From UBA6164 sp963979005 (GTDB lineage Bacteria; Patescibacteriota; Gracilibacteria; BD1-5; UBA6164): a DNA stretch of 51,123 bases. Position numbers and translations under genes: made by a program. Below are positions 10,433 to 22,049 of the stretch, piece by piece (the first letter of the stretch is position 1; the number at the start of each line of letters is the position of its first letter). The notes beneath the pieces were generated by a model. That model did no database searches. It was not told where the DNA came from and saw only the letters and a program-made list of their open reading frames with translations. The DNA is taken from positions 1 through 51,123 of the forward strand of contig CAXBVF010000003.1 in the NCBI GenBank assembly GCA_963979005.1, read 5' to 3'.

Positions 10433-13000
10433 TTATTTAACAATTAATTCATCTTTTTCTATATCTAACTTAAAAAGTTTTTTACTTCTGTTTGCAATAA
10501 TTTTTTCAGCTATGAAGTCTTCAATTGTATCAACAATATATCTTCTAACTTCTCTTGCTCAGAATTCAGGATTATAAACTCTTTTTGTAATATAATTAAT
10601 TACTTTTGTATCAAATTTTAAATCTAAACCTTTGTTATGCATTCTTGCTTCTAAGTTTGATAATCATAATTGTACGATTTTTCTAATTTGATTTTTATCT
10701 AGAGGATTAAATACAATAATTTTATCTATTCTATTAATAAATTCAGGTGAAAAATATTCAGTTAGATTATCTTTTATGCTTTGAGCAGCTTCACTGTAAT
10801 CATTTAGTATTTTATTTTCTTCCTTATCTTTTATATCAAAACCAATTTTTTCAGCTTTTTTTGTAAATTCTTCTTGTCCAATATTAGAAGTCATTACAAT
10901 AATTGTATTTTTAAAATTGATTTTTTTTCATTTATTATCCGTTAAAATTCATTCTTCTAGTATCTGTAATAACATATTATATACCTCAAAGTCTCATTTT
11001 TCAATTTCATCAAACAATATAACAGAGTATGGTTTTTTTCTAACTTTTTCAGTTAACATTCATCACTCTTCGTATCAAACATATCATGCAGATGATCAAA
11101 TAAGTTTGTTTACAGAAGTCTTGTCAGAGTATTCACTCATATCAATTTTTATAAGAGCATTAGGATCATCATAAAAATGTTTTGTTAGAACTTTTACTAA
11201 TTCTGTTTTTCATACTCATGTTGGTCACAAGAATAGAAAACTTCATAAAGGTCTATTTGGATTAGATATTCATGCTTTTGATCTCATAATAGACTTAACT
11301 ATTGATTTAATAGCATCATCTTGCCCAATTATCTCCTTTTTTATTGATTTTGGCAGCATTTTTAGTCTATCTATTTCATCTTTACTTAGGCTAGATACAG
11401 GGATTCAAGTTGAAATACTTAATATTTTTTGAACATCATCTGAACCAACTGTCATTCTTTCTTTTTTTGGAATTGTGAATTTTTCTTTTAATTCCTTTAT
11501 TTCTTTTTCTAAATTTGTTTGAGTTTCTTTTAATTTAGAGGCTTTTTTATATTCTTGGGCAATTACAGCGATTTCAATTTGTTTATTAATTTTTGCAATT
11601 TTTTCTCTAATTTTTTTAGTTTCTGTTTCATCAAAATTATATTTCATTGATTTTATACTACAAGCTTCGTCAATTAGATCAATTGCTTTATCTGGTAGGT
11701 TTTTGTCTGTAATATATCTTATAGATAAATCAACTGCATCTTTTACAGCTTCATCAGAGATATTTAAGTTATGATAATCCTCAAATGAATCTTTTAATCC
11801 ATTAATTATTTCATTTGTAATAACTCTAGAAGGTTCTTCTACGGTAATTTTTTGTAACCTTCTTTCTAGAGCAGTATCTTTTTCTATATATTTATTATAT
11901 TCGTTCTGAGTGGTTGCTCATATTATTCTTATTTTTCATCTACCCATTGCAGGTTTAAGAATATTAGAGGCATCTAAAGTTCATTCTCATCCACCAGCTC
12001 AAATAATAGTATGTAATTCATCAATAAAAAGTATTATTTCATTTTCTATTTTTGAAGCTTCGTCTATAACTTGTTTTATCCTAGTTTCAAATTCTCATCT
12101 ATATTTTGTTCATGCTACTAGAGAAGACATATCTAGAGATAAAATCTTTTTGTCCTTCATAGAGAATGGAACTTTTCATTCCTTTATTCTAAGAGCTAAT
12201 CATTCAGCTATTGCGGTTTTACCAACTCAAGGTTCTCATACTAAAACAGGATTATTTTTAGTTTTTCTGTTTAAAATTGCTATTAACCTTTCTATTTCAA
12301 GCTCTCTTCAGATTATATTATCTATTTTTCATTCATTTGCTTCTTGTGAAAGATTTGTAGAGAAAAAATCTAATGCTGGAGTTGTTGAATCACTTTTTTT
12401 AGTAGTTTGTTCTTTATTCATATCAAAAGGAGTACTTGCTGCTTCTTCTGGATTTCATCAGAATAAATTTTGAGTAAGAGTTCATAATAATTTATTAATA
12501 TCATCATCTCATTCAATATTGATTTCAGAATCAGCTCATTTATTTACTCAGTCAATTACTCATAAATTATTAAGTTCAGATAAGTTTTTTTCAATATCGC
12601 TAGGAGTAATTCCGATATAATCTAAAAAACTAACTATCCATGAATCATTTTTAATCATTGATAATAAAAAATCCTCAAGTGAAGCTTTTGGTTTTGAATA
12701 TGTTGCAGCTATTTTCACACTTCATAGTATAACTTTTTTTAACCTAGAGTTCATTCAAGCATAAACTCACGCTCTTTTACCATAAGTTTCATTAAAAATT
12801 CATTTATTTAGTATTTCTAGTGTTAATTTTTCACTTATTCAATATAAATTAAATATTTCTTTAATACCTCAAGTCGAATTATTTATTATTTCTATAAATA
12901 CATCCTCTACTCAAAGCTCTTTTAATCAGACTTCTTTTATATTGTTTTCAGCGTTAACTAGGGCTTTTTTGTATCAATCAGAGAAATTGTTATATGACAT
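10433..13000 (-). CDS. clpC: ClpC-type AAA+ protein unfoldase
   Basis: 855 residues. An N-terminal Clp_N domain (about 1-150) precedes the first AAA+ module with Walker A EPGVGKTAIAEGLA near residue 254 and Walker B ILFIDELH. A short UVR-type middle domain follows (about 455-500, IEIAVIAQEYKKASKLKE). The second AAA+ module has GPTGVGKTE near 590, Walker B VILFDEIEK, and a C-terminal D2-small domain. The UVR motif and the lack of a long ClpB coiled-coil insertion favour ClpC over ClpB. ClpC unfolds substrates for ClpP; clpP is not in the window. It is transcribed alone, with AAGTTTGA direct repeats over the likely -35 region. Confidence 0.9.
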
Positions 13001-13042
13001 ACTTTAAAATTATTTGTAAGAATATAAAATCTTTATATAATA

Positions 13043-13076
13043 ATTATATCATAAAAAAGTTTGAGACAAAGTTTGA
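13043..13076 (-). promoter_or_regulatory. clpC promoter with direct-repeat operator candidate
   Basis: A minus-strand TATAAT lies at 13043-13048, with TTTGTC about 16 nt upstream. Two perfect 8-bp direct repeats (plus-strand AAGTTTGA at 13057-13064 and 13069-13076, 12-nt period) overlap the -35 region. Clp genes are often repressed through direct repeats (CtsR class), but the sequence is not the CtsR consensus. Confidence 0.45.
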
Positions 13077-13148
13077 TAGTACACTTTATGTTAAAAAGTC
13101 TTTGACTATTTCTGATATGCTTTTTTAGTTAATTTTTAATATTATATT

Positions 13149-13643
13149 ATGTCTAAAAAAAATATATTTTTACTGGCTGCATGATATGTCGCAGGGTGAA
13201 TAATTTGAGCTTTATACAATAAACAAAAACCTTCTGATTTAAAAAAAGATTTAGAAAATTCTAGAAAAGAATGAACAGGGGATTTTAAGGTTATGTTAGA
13301 TAATTTTGTAGTTACTCATGAAAATCTCTTAAAAGATTTAAAAAAACACGTAATTACTGATAAAAATAAAGAATTATTTAATGAAAAGAAAAAAGAATTA
13401 CTTGATGTTGTAGATGTCTATAAAAAACAGTGATTAGAGATTGCGGATGAACTAAAAGTTAAATGAAAAGATTTTTTAGTTGAAGCATCTGATAATCTGG
13501 ATAAGTTATACAAAGAAAAAAAAGCGGAAATAGAATCTTTAAAAGATGAAGCTCCAGAAAAAGCTAAAGAAATTAAAAACTGATTAAAGGATGGTATAAA
13601 AAAATGAGTTAATGACTTAAAAGAAAAAATAAAAAAAGACTAG
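13149..13643 (+). CDS. YtxH-like membrane-anchored helical protein
   Basis: 164 residues: an N-terminal glycine-rich transmembrane helix (LLAAGYVAGGIIGALY) followed by a long Lys/Glu-rich amphipathic helix to the C-terminus. This is the plan of the YtxH/gas-vesicle-like general stress proteins. Motif identity is limited, so the family call is tentative. It is divergent from clpC with 148 nt between them, so a shared stress-type control region is possible. Its TAG lies in the following terminator. Confidence 0.65.
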
Positions 13644-13663
13644 ATATAATCTAGTCTTTTTTT
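13631..13663. terminator. Bidirectional terminator, ytxH-like gene / peroxiredoxin
   Basis: AAAAAAAGACTAGAT / ATCTAGTCTTTTTTT, a perfect 15-bp stem with a 3-nt loop. The TAG stop of the plus-strand gene is in the stem, and the peroxiredoxin stop begins 8 nt beyond. Confidence 0.9.
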
Positions 13664-13670
13664 ATTTTTA

Positions 13671-14288
13671 TTAATCATTTAATGCTTCATAAACTTCTCA
13701 TGCAATTTTTATATCTGGAGTAAGAGTTTTATCTCATACTACCCATCTAGCAGGACAAGCTTGAGTTGGATTTTCTCTCATATATTGTAAGGCCTCTAGT
13801 TTTCTGATTAGTTCAGCAGAATTTCTACCTAATGGAAGAGTATCTCAAGTAACTTCAATACTTCTAATTATTCCATCTGGATCAATTATGTAAGTACCTC
13901 TACCAGAAATCCCACTTTCTTCGTCTAATAGATTGTAAACATAAGCAACTTCAGTAGAATGATCAGCTAACATTTTAAAAGGAAATCATTCCATCAATCT
14001 TTCATGTTTTACCCATGCTCTATGAGAAAAGACTGTATCAGTTGATGCAGCTAATACCTCGACTCATAATTCTTTAAATTTAGCTTCTTGTTCAGCTATA
14101 TCTTTTAATTCAGTTGGACAAACAAAAGTGAAATCAGCAGGATAAAAGAATAATACTACCCATTTTCATTTTAAATCATTAGAGTTAATAGCTCCATCAG
14201 AATCAGTTTTTGGATCATAAAAAGGTAAATCAAAACTAGGTGCTTCGATATCAATTTTAGCAATAGTAGGGAAATTTATATCTTCCAT
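13671..14288 (-). CDS. 2-Cys peroxiredoxin (AhpC/Prx1 type)
   Basis: 205 residues. The product reduces H2O2 and organic peroxides. The peroxidatic Cys is in FTFVCPTE (about residue 51). The resolving Cys is in QACPARW near the C-terminus, as in typical 2-Cys enzymes, and the catalytic Arg follows in SGRGTYIIDPDG. No AhpF partner is present. It has its own promoter (14321-14326 as -10) covered by palindromes, suggesting redox or metal control. Confidence 0.95.
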
Positions 14289-14316
14289 AAATCATTGTTA
14301 TTTAAGTAAATTATAC

Positions 14317-14331
14317 AGAGATTATATCTCT
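14317..14331 (-). promoter_or_regulatory. Peroxiredoxin promoter -10 inside a palindrome
   Basis: A minus-strand TATAAT at 14321-14326 sits in the centre of the perfect palindrome AGAGATTATATCTCT. A weak -35 (TTTTCA) lies about 18 nt upstream. A repressor bound here would cover the -10; the repressor is unknown. Confidence 0.5.
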
Positions 14332-14360
14332 AGCCTTGATAATATGAAAATATAAAAAAA

Positions 14361-14401
14361 AGTCAAATTATAATGAGAATAATTCTTATTATAATTTGAC
14401 T
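14361..14401 (-). terminator. Terminator of the PBP gene; also Fur/PerR-box-like palindrome
   Basis: A 41-bp palindrome with one mismatch and a T8 tract on the minus strand, directly after the penicillin-binding-protein stop. Its centre, TGAGAATAATTCTTA, resembles the 7-1-7 Fur-family box and lies about 85 nt upstream of the peroxiredoxin start. The terminator role is the simpler reading. Confidence 0.8.
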
Positions 14402-14407
14402 CTTCAA

Positions 14408-17400
14408 TTATCTTTCCAAAACCTCAAGTTTAATATCTATTTCAGATTTATTAAACGCTTTATCAATAGCTTCTAATGTAATAATATGTTTTCAAACAGA
14501 TAAGTCATTTTCTGAGTTAATAGGGAAGTTTATACTTCTATCCGTTAGTCATGTTTTAATTATTTCTCAATCAATTTTAATATTTATAGTTCTTAAGCTA
14601 GTACCTTCTTTAATATTAGCCTTTAGATTAAAGAAGTTGTTATTATATAATTTTATACTTCAATCAATAGGATTTATTAATATTATCTCAGGTGCAACAG
14701 TATCCTTTTTTACTATAAGAACCTCTGTTGTAACTGTATCAGAATAATACTGATCATCAACAGCCCTAAAGACAAGATCTGCTTTTTTACCAGTTTGAGA
14801 TGCTGGAATAAATATATTTCATACATACGATCAGTCGTTTTTGTTATCTACTACAATAGTATCAATAATCAAATCTCAAATCATTATATCTATTTTTATA
14901 ATAGGATTACTACTTTTATACGCCAATTCTATGTAATTTTCTCAAGCTGTAAAAGTATCCAGTTTATTAGTAGTTGTTCTAATGGTTATATCTGATCTTA
15001 TATCAGATCTCTCACATTCATTAGGATTAACTTCTGTAATTAAATCTGTAATATTTCAATATTTTTCAATAAAATCCTCAGATTTAGACCATTCAATTAC
15101 TGGATTTTGCCATTTTGGATTAGATGGACTAAGTGAATTAAATTGTATTAAATTTACTGTTTTTATAGCTGCAATAGGAGTTTTAGCTGTAACTTTTCAA
15201 TTACAAAGTGTATCTACTTCTACTTGACTATAACTGTTATCATACACGGTAGGTTTATTGATGAATAAAGATTTCTTTATTAAAGAACCATTTGTGGATT
15301 CTGGATTTGGTAGTAATCATGATATTTCAGAAATATTGATATTTTTAACTCATGCAGGCTGCCTCCATCATTCAGATTTTTTTCATATATGAGCAAATTC
15401 CATAAATTCTTTCCATATAGGTCAAGCTCATTCAAGTCAATTTCACATATAATTTAATTTTGTTCAGTCCGTATTTCAAGCCCATACTACAGTAGTAATT
15501 TGAGGAGTATATCATGCGGTCCATAGATTTGCAGGATAAATATCTTTTACACCATTTCTTACAGTTTGTTTTGTTGAAGTTCATGTTTTAGCTGCAACTA
15601 TTCTATCTTTTAGACTAAGATACATATTCCAAAATTCTGGACGAGAACCAGTATCGCTAAGCATATGATTTGTTATATATGTTTGACTTTCAGATATGAC
15701 TTTTTCTTCCTTTTCTTTTATTTCCTTTTTCTCCTCGATAATATTTCATTTTGAATCTTCTATTTTTAAAATAGGAGTAATGTCTTTTTTTACTCACATA
15801 TTAGCAAAGACACTATAGGCTGTAGCTAATTCTAATGGAGTCATTTCTCAGGTTCATAGAGCTAATGGAGCTCAATACATTCAATGAGTTTTTAAAGAAT
15901 TAACTCAGATTTTTTTCATAAAACTAACTATTCAAGCTTCTCATCAAGCTAAGAAAAACATTTTTATTGCTGGAATATTTCTAGAATTATTTAATGCTGT
16001 TGATAAATCCATTTTTCACATAAATTCTCAATCAAAATTTGCTGGAGTGTATCCGCTAGGAAATTTTGTTTCTAAGTCATAAATAGGTGTCTTTGTTCAT
16101 ATTTCTTCATTGAATATACCCATAGAATATACAAAAGGTTTAAATGTACTTCATGGTTGTAATTTAGATGTAATTATATTAACATTTCACTTATTTTCTT
16201 TATCAAAGTAGTCTTTTCAACCAACCATTGATAGAATTTCTCAAGTTTTATTATCTATACTTATAAGCGCAGCATTGTCAGCAGCAAATTTAGTAGAATT
16301 AATTTCTGTTTGCTCTTCAATTAGAGTTTCAGCTTTATTTTGTAATTTTGGATCTAGAGTAGTATATATTTTTAATCAACCGACACTTACAATTTCTTTT
16401 CAATATTTCTCTTCTAAATATTCTTTAACAAAAAATACAAAATGGGCAGAATTTATATTTTCTCTAGACTGACTAAACTTATATCATATTGCATTAATTA
16501 TTGATTCTTTATACTGTTCAAAACTTATATATCAATCTTCTAACATTCTTCATAATACTTCATCCTTTCTTCAAGTTTGGTATTCTATAAAGTTATCATT
16601 AATTCATTCTATTCTTATACTATTTAATATATGTAATAATTCTGAATATTGTATTACAGCACATCAATCATTATCTATTCTAATTTGATTTTTAAAATCT
16701 TTATTTGATATATTACATATAAGAGTTTTGTTTGTTCATTCTAATCTACTCGCTTTTATATTACTAATAAAACTAGTTAATTTTAATATATTTTCACTAT
16801 TTAATGCTCTATCCTTTTGGGTAATTATTTTTACTATATCATCCTCATTAACTGAAGGGTATACATACGGATATCAAACTATTCTATCTGGATGGTTATA
16901 TGGAGAGTAAAAAGTAGGTCATTTTGGAAGAGATGCTAGAATAGAAGATTCTAGTACTCATACATCTTTGGAGCTTTTCCCAAAAAATGTCATTGCAGCT
17001 TCTTCAATACCAAATGCGTTATGTCAGTATGATATTTTATTTAAATATAACTCTAAGATTTTTTCTTTTGAAATACTAGTAGTTAATTGATAAGCAAGAT
17101 ACATTTCTTTAATTTTTCTTTCAACACTTCTTTCGTTTGTTATTACTGTATTTCTTATCAACTGTTGTGTTAACGTTGAAGTTCATTTAACGGTATCAGT
17201 TTTTCATAATACATAATTTATTCAAGCTCTAAATAGTCATTTAATATCAATTCATGGATTTTCCCAATATCTTTTATCTTCAATTGCTATGATTGCATTA
17301 ATCATATTTTCAGAAATATCCTCAAAAGGAACATAAGTTCTTTTTTCTTTAAATATTTTATATAACTCATTCCCTTCTCTATCGTAAATTATAGAAGATT

Positions 17401-17617
17401 CTGCAATTTGTAAGTCTTGTAATTCTCCTATAGATGGTAATCATACAATATATTTATTATATAAAAATGCCGTTAGTATGAATGTAAATATTACAAAAAA
17501 GAAAATTGTATAAACTAAAATCTTCAGAAAAATATTTCATCATTTTTTCTTCAAATCTTTTTTTGTATATTTAGTCTTTAGTCTTGTTTTAGCAAGAGGT
17601 TTTCTAGTTATAGTCAT
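14408..17617 (-). CDS. Class A penicillin-binding protein (PBP1a-like)
   Basis: 1069 residues. It polymerises and cross-links peptidoglycan at the membrane. A short cytoplasmic Arg/Lys-rich tail and one membrane helix (about 29-55) lead into the glycosyltransferase domain with AIEDKRYW near residue 113 and TLTQQLIRN. The transpeptidase domain has SxxK in GSTFKPF (about 488), SxN in NNSRNIP, and KTGTS (about 683). The C-terminal 300 residues are Ig/fibronectin-like beta domains, longer than in E. coli PBP1a and probably reaching into the wall. It is cotranscribed 8 nt downstream of the LCP gene. Confidence 0.95.
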
Positions 17618-17625
17618 ATTTAATA

Positions 17626-19095
17626 TTAAAACTTAAATGTATTATTGTCTCATAAATAATCTTCTCAGATAATTATTTCAAAATTAGCAGAACTTTTAGA
17701 ATATATAGGAGATTCGACTTTTTTAAATTCTCAATTAAAAAAGGTTTTTAAAAGCCTAAGAGTTACTGAATTCTTATCAACGTTATTGTAATAAATAGTT
17801 GATTTACTATATATTTCTCTAGTATTTCATATAGAATTAATTGCCGGTACATTGAAACCATACCTCACTATGTCATTACTTAATGCTCATGCTAGATGAT
17901 TAATTTTTAGAGAATTAAAAATATTTATTTCATAATTTTCTGTAAATATTTCAGGATAATTAAATACAATATCAGTATAATCTTGTATTTCACTATAATC
18001 ATTTAGATTATTATAATCAGTTCAATCTATTAGTAATACAGACATTCATCAGAAGAATTCTCTACTAGGCGTATATAGAAATCATCATTTTTCACAAGTG
18101 TCACTTCAATAAAAACATGAATCATTCAGATTTGATGATAGAATAGTGAAATCTCATGTAGAATTTAAATGATATGCTAATTTAATAATAGTTGATAGTG
18201 TTAAATCTGTAGATACATGGTTAATAAAGACGTTATATAGTTCTTTTATCTTTAGTGGTGATGTTAAAAAATAACTACCAGTTAATTTATCTTTTATAGA
18301 CCTAATTACTTGCTGTTGTCTTATAGATCTATCAAAATCACTTGTAGAATGCCTGCTTCTTGAATATTTTAAAGCATTTTCTCAATCAAAAATCCAAGTT
18401 CATTTTTTAAAAACTAGAGTTTTGTATCACCAATTTCAATCAGGGTATTGATTATCTACAAAATATTCAGGAATAGTAATCTCTATTCATCAGATTGTAT
18501 CAATTATTTCTTTAAATCAATCGAAATCAATATTAGCGTAATAATCAATTTGTTCTCAGGTTATATCAGAAATCTTCTTTTTTAATATATCCATTCAAAT
18601 CTTATCAGAACCACTTTCAAATTTATACTTAGCATATAAACCATTAATCTTATTTCCATTAGTTTCACCTGGATATTCTACATAAATATCTCTAGGAATA
18701 GATAATAGGCTAATTAATTTAGTTTTTGTATTTATACTCGCCAAAATAATAGTATCAGTTAAGTTTGGAGCATCATGATCACCTCATCATCTTCAAACGA
18801 TTAATACATTAATTTTGTCACTTTTATTTTTACTCACTTTGTCCGTTACTTTAGGTTGATTACTATTATTAGTTACTTCAATAGTAGTGTTTTCATCAAC
18901 ATTTCCATTTATATTAGTAGTGATTTCTTCTTGAGACGGATTAAGGCTATTAATATTATCTGCTTTTAAATTAAAAAAATCTATATTTTTAATTAAAATG
19001 AATCATAATAAAAAAATAAGACATAAGGCTAATATTCCTATTGTATTAGGAATTACAGGGGATGCTTTTTTTAAATTACTTTTTTTAAATCACAT
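17626..19095 (-). CDS. LytR-CpsA-Psr (LCP) family ligase
   Basis: 489 residues. LCP proteins transfer polyprenyl-linked glycopolymers to peptidoglycan outside the membrane. One N-terminal membrane helix (about 20-38) and a Ser/Thr/Asn-rich linker precede the LCP domain with its marker segments: DTIILASINT, LLSIPRDIYVEYP with the conserved Arg, NKINGLYA, IGGIEI and ALKYSRSRHSTSDFDR. The C-terminal ~130 residues fit a LytR_C-type domain. The gene starts an operon with the PBP gene, so polymer attachment and wall synthesis are coupled. Gram-positive-like wall anchoring in this lineage is inferred from the family. Confidence 0.93.
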
Positions 19096-19179
19096 GTATC
19101 AATATATTATGCTAAAGGACCTGAGTATTTTATAAATAAAAAGATATTTTACAAGAGTTTTTTATAAAAAAATATATGA

Positions 19180-19202
19180 ATTATATAAAGTTATCTTGTC
19201 AA
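19180..19202 (-). promoter_or_regulatory. Probable promoter of the LCP-PBP operon
   Basis: A consensus -35 TTGACA on the minus strand (19197-19202), with an AT-rich CATATA-type -10 some 17-18 nt downstream, about 85 nt before the LCP start. An A/T inverted repeat (19203-19242) fills part of the divergent region toward moxR. Confidence 0.45.
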
Positions 19203-19289
19203 TAAAAAAATATTAAAAAATTTTTGTTTTTAATATTTTTTTATACTATATAAATAAGATTTTACTAATTAATTTAAACAATATTATTT

Positions 19290-20219
19290 ATGGAAAGAAT
19301 AAATAAAGTTATTTGAGAAATTTCTAAGAAAGTAGTATGACAAAACCTACTTATACGTGATTTATTGATATGTTTACTATGTAAATGACATATTTTATTA
19401 GAATGAGCACCATGATTAGCTAAAACGCTTTCTGTGGCAACATTAGCAGAAACAGTTTCTTTAGATTTTAATAGAATCCAATTTACACCTGATTTATTAC
19501 CAAGTGATTTAATAGGTAATAGGATTTATAATCCTGACAAAAAGGATTTTACTACAAAAAAATGACCTATTTTTTCAAACCTAATTCTAGCTGATGAAAT
19601 AAATAGAGCGCCTTCAAAGGTACAATCTGCATTACTAGAAGCTATGGCTGAAAAACAAGTTACTATTTGAGATGAAACATTTAAATTGGATAAACAATTC
19701 ATGGTGTTAGCTACTCAAAATCCATTAGAACAAGATGGTACTTATTCTTTACCCGAGGCTCAGTTAGATAGGTTTTTGCTTAAAACTATTATAGATTATC
19801 CTACAGAAAAAGAAGAATTAGAAATAATGAAAAAATATTCAGTAGATGAAGTATTAAAAGTAGAAAAGAAACTTAAGAAAACTGATTTAACAAAATTACA
19901 AGATGAAATATCTAAAGTACATGTTGATGACAATATTTTCAACTATGTAAAGGATTTAACTTTTTGTAGCAGAAATGATAAAGAAATTAAAGAATTTTTA
20001 TTATACTGAGCTTCACCAAGAGCATCAATAGCATTAATAAAAGTAATTAAAGCTTTAGCATTTTTAGAATGAAGGGATTTTGTTATACCTGAGGATGTAA
20101 AGGAAATGATAAAACCTATATTTAGACATAGAATTATACTTAGTTATGAAGCTATTGCAGAATGAGTTACTCCAGATATGGTTATAGAAAAAATATTAAA
20201 TAAGGTAGAAATAAAATAA
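19290..20219 (+). CDS. MoxR-family AAA+ ATPase
   Basis: 309 residues. MoxR ATPases act as chaperones that activate partners, typically VWA-domain proteins encoded next to them. Walker A GAPGLAKT is near residue 41 (both Gly codons shown there are TGA), Walker B is ILADEINRAPSKVQSALLEA, sensor 1 is LATQNPLEQDGTY, and the MoxR lid follows (SPRASIALIKVIKALAF). The start ATG is the first in frame. It opens the Bat-like operon, with DUF58 2 nt after its stop. Confidence 0.95.
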
Positions 20220-20221
20220 TT

Positions 20222-21118
20222 ATGTTAAATAAAAAACATAAATTACTTGAATTAAAAACTTCTATTTTGGTAGATAGTTTATTTATATGAAACTATAAAA
20301 CAAAGCATAAATGAAGATGAATTGAATTCGTTGATTATAAAGAATATTGACCAGAAGATAATGTTAAAAATATAGATTTTATTAGGTCTGCTAATGAATG
20401 AAAAACATTAGTTAAACTTTATGAGGAAGAAAGAGAATTAAGTGTATATTTTGTTTTTGATTTTAATGAAAATTTCAATGTTAATTCTATCTCATCTTTT
20501 AAAATGGACATTTTTTATGAGCTATTTTATCTCATCTGATTATCTACAATATCTAGTTGAGATAAATTTTGAGCATTTATTTATAATAATGAATTAAGGA
20601 AGCTTCATTATGCTAAAAAATGAAAACAAAATTTTATTAATATTGTACAAAATATAGAAGAAATTTGAGCGCAAAATATAACAATAAAACACTCCATTAT
20701 AGACAAAATAAAGTCTCATTATAGACATAATAATTTTGAAGAAAAAAGGAATAATGGATTAAGTTATTTTAATTCATTAAAAATAAAAAATTCACTTGTT
20801 TTTTTAATTACAGATAGTTTAGAAATACAAAAAAAAGATTTAGAGATATTGAGTATAAAAAATGATTTAATCGTATGTAATATATTTGATTCATTTGAAA
20901 ATACTTTAGACTGAAAATGATTATCAAGTTTATGAAATATAAATGAATGATTACATATAGATTTGGATAATAAAAAGAAGAAATCTGAATACAAAAAATT
21001 AAGGAAGGAAAAAATTTTAAAATACAAACAAGCTATAAGAAAAATGGGGTCTAAACATTTATTATTAGATGAAACAAAAAATGTTTACAGGGAAATATAT
21101 AAGATATTTCAAAAATAA
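20222..21118 (+). CDS. DUF58 domain protein
   Basis: 298 residues with the DUF58 hallmark GRGIEFVDYKEYGPEDNVKNIDF, normally a degenerate VWA-like protein encoded with MoxR. Unlike many DUF58 proteins it has no N-terminal membrane helices, so it is the short cytoplasmic form. The C-terminal ~50 residues are Lys-rich. Position between moxR and the BatD-like gene supports a joint complex. Confidence 0.88.
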
Positions 21119-21140
21119 AATATTTATTAATTATTAAACT

Positions 21141-22046
21141 ATGTTACATAAATTTGTGAATTTATTACTGCTTGTATTATTACTTCTTACATACAGTTAC
21201 GCTTCTGCTGAAACAAGTGTTGTAATTTCATGAGATACTGAAAACCTAGAATTTGGAGATAATTTTAATATTAATGTTGATATAGAAACGGATTCAACTT
21301 GATCTTTAGAAATCGTTAATATAGATTGATTAAATAGTTTTCAAACTTTATGACAACAGTCATCAAAAAATATTAATGTAATTAATTGAGAAAGACTAAA
21401 TACTTTTAAGTTATGAATTTCTTTAGTTGCATCTAATACATGAACTTATGTGATTTGACCAGCTAAATTACAAATAGGAGACAAAATCATATTGTCTAAT
21501 GTCTTAAATATTACAATTAATAATGAAGTTTTAAATAACTTAAATAATAGTAAAATAAAGTATGAAAATAAAGATAAACTAATAAATAATTCAGATAATG
21601 ATATAAGGTGAATTCAAGATCCCAACTCTAGATTTTATAATTTTATTTTACTTCAATTATTTATAATTTTCTTACTAATCTGAGTCTATATTTATTATGC
21701 TTTTTTTCTAAATAAAAAATCTAAATCTATTCATAATGACAAAGATGCCATACTAACTAAAAAGAAAAAAATAATTAAGTGATTACTGAAACTTAAAAAG
21801 AATATTGATGCATATAGTAAGTCTAATTTTTATGAATTGCTTAACTCTTATTTTAGAGAATATTTTGAAATATTATGAATAAGAAATAGTGATAAATTAA
21901 CTTTATCTGAAATAAAGGAATTAGATTTAAATAAATCGTTGATTAGTTTATTTGAAAAAAGCTATTTAAATGAATTTTCTAACAAAAAAGATTTAATTAA
22001 GGAAAAAATAGAGTTAATAGACAAGCTTATAAAAACAATAAAATAA
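21141..22046 (+). CDS. BatD-like exported membrane protein
   Basis: 301 residues: signal peptide (LLLLVLLLLTYSYASA), an extracytoplasmic beta-rich domain of about 130 residues, one membrane helix (about 174-194, FILLQLFIIFLLIGVYIYYA) and a cytoplasmic helical tail. This order and the operon position match BatD/oxygen-tolerance proteins, but it is much shorter than Bacteroidetes BatD (about 600 residues). The family call rests mainly on context. Confidence 0.65.
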
Positions 22047-22049
22047 TAC

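Noticed and set aside
11910..12473. Plus-strand open frame of 187 codons
   Set aside because: Antisense to the first AAA+ module of the ClpC-like gene; low stop density comes from the reversed codons of a conserved gene.
19203..19242. Terminator between LCP and moxR genes
   Set aside because: The A/T-only inverted repeat lies between divergent genes, where no transcript ends. It is probably a by-product of base composition or a promoter-region feature.
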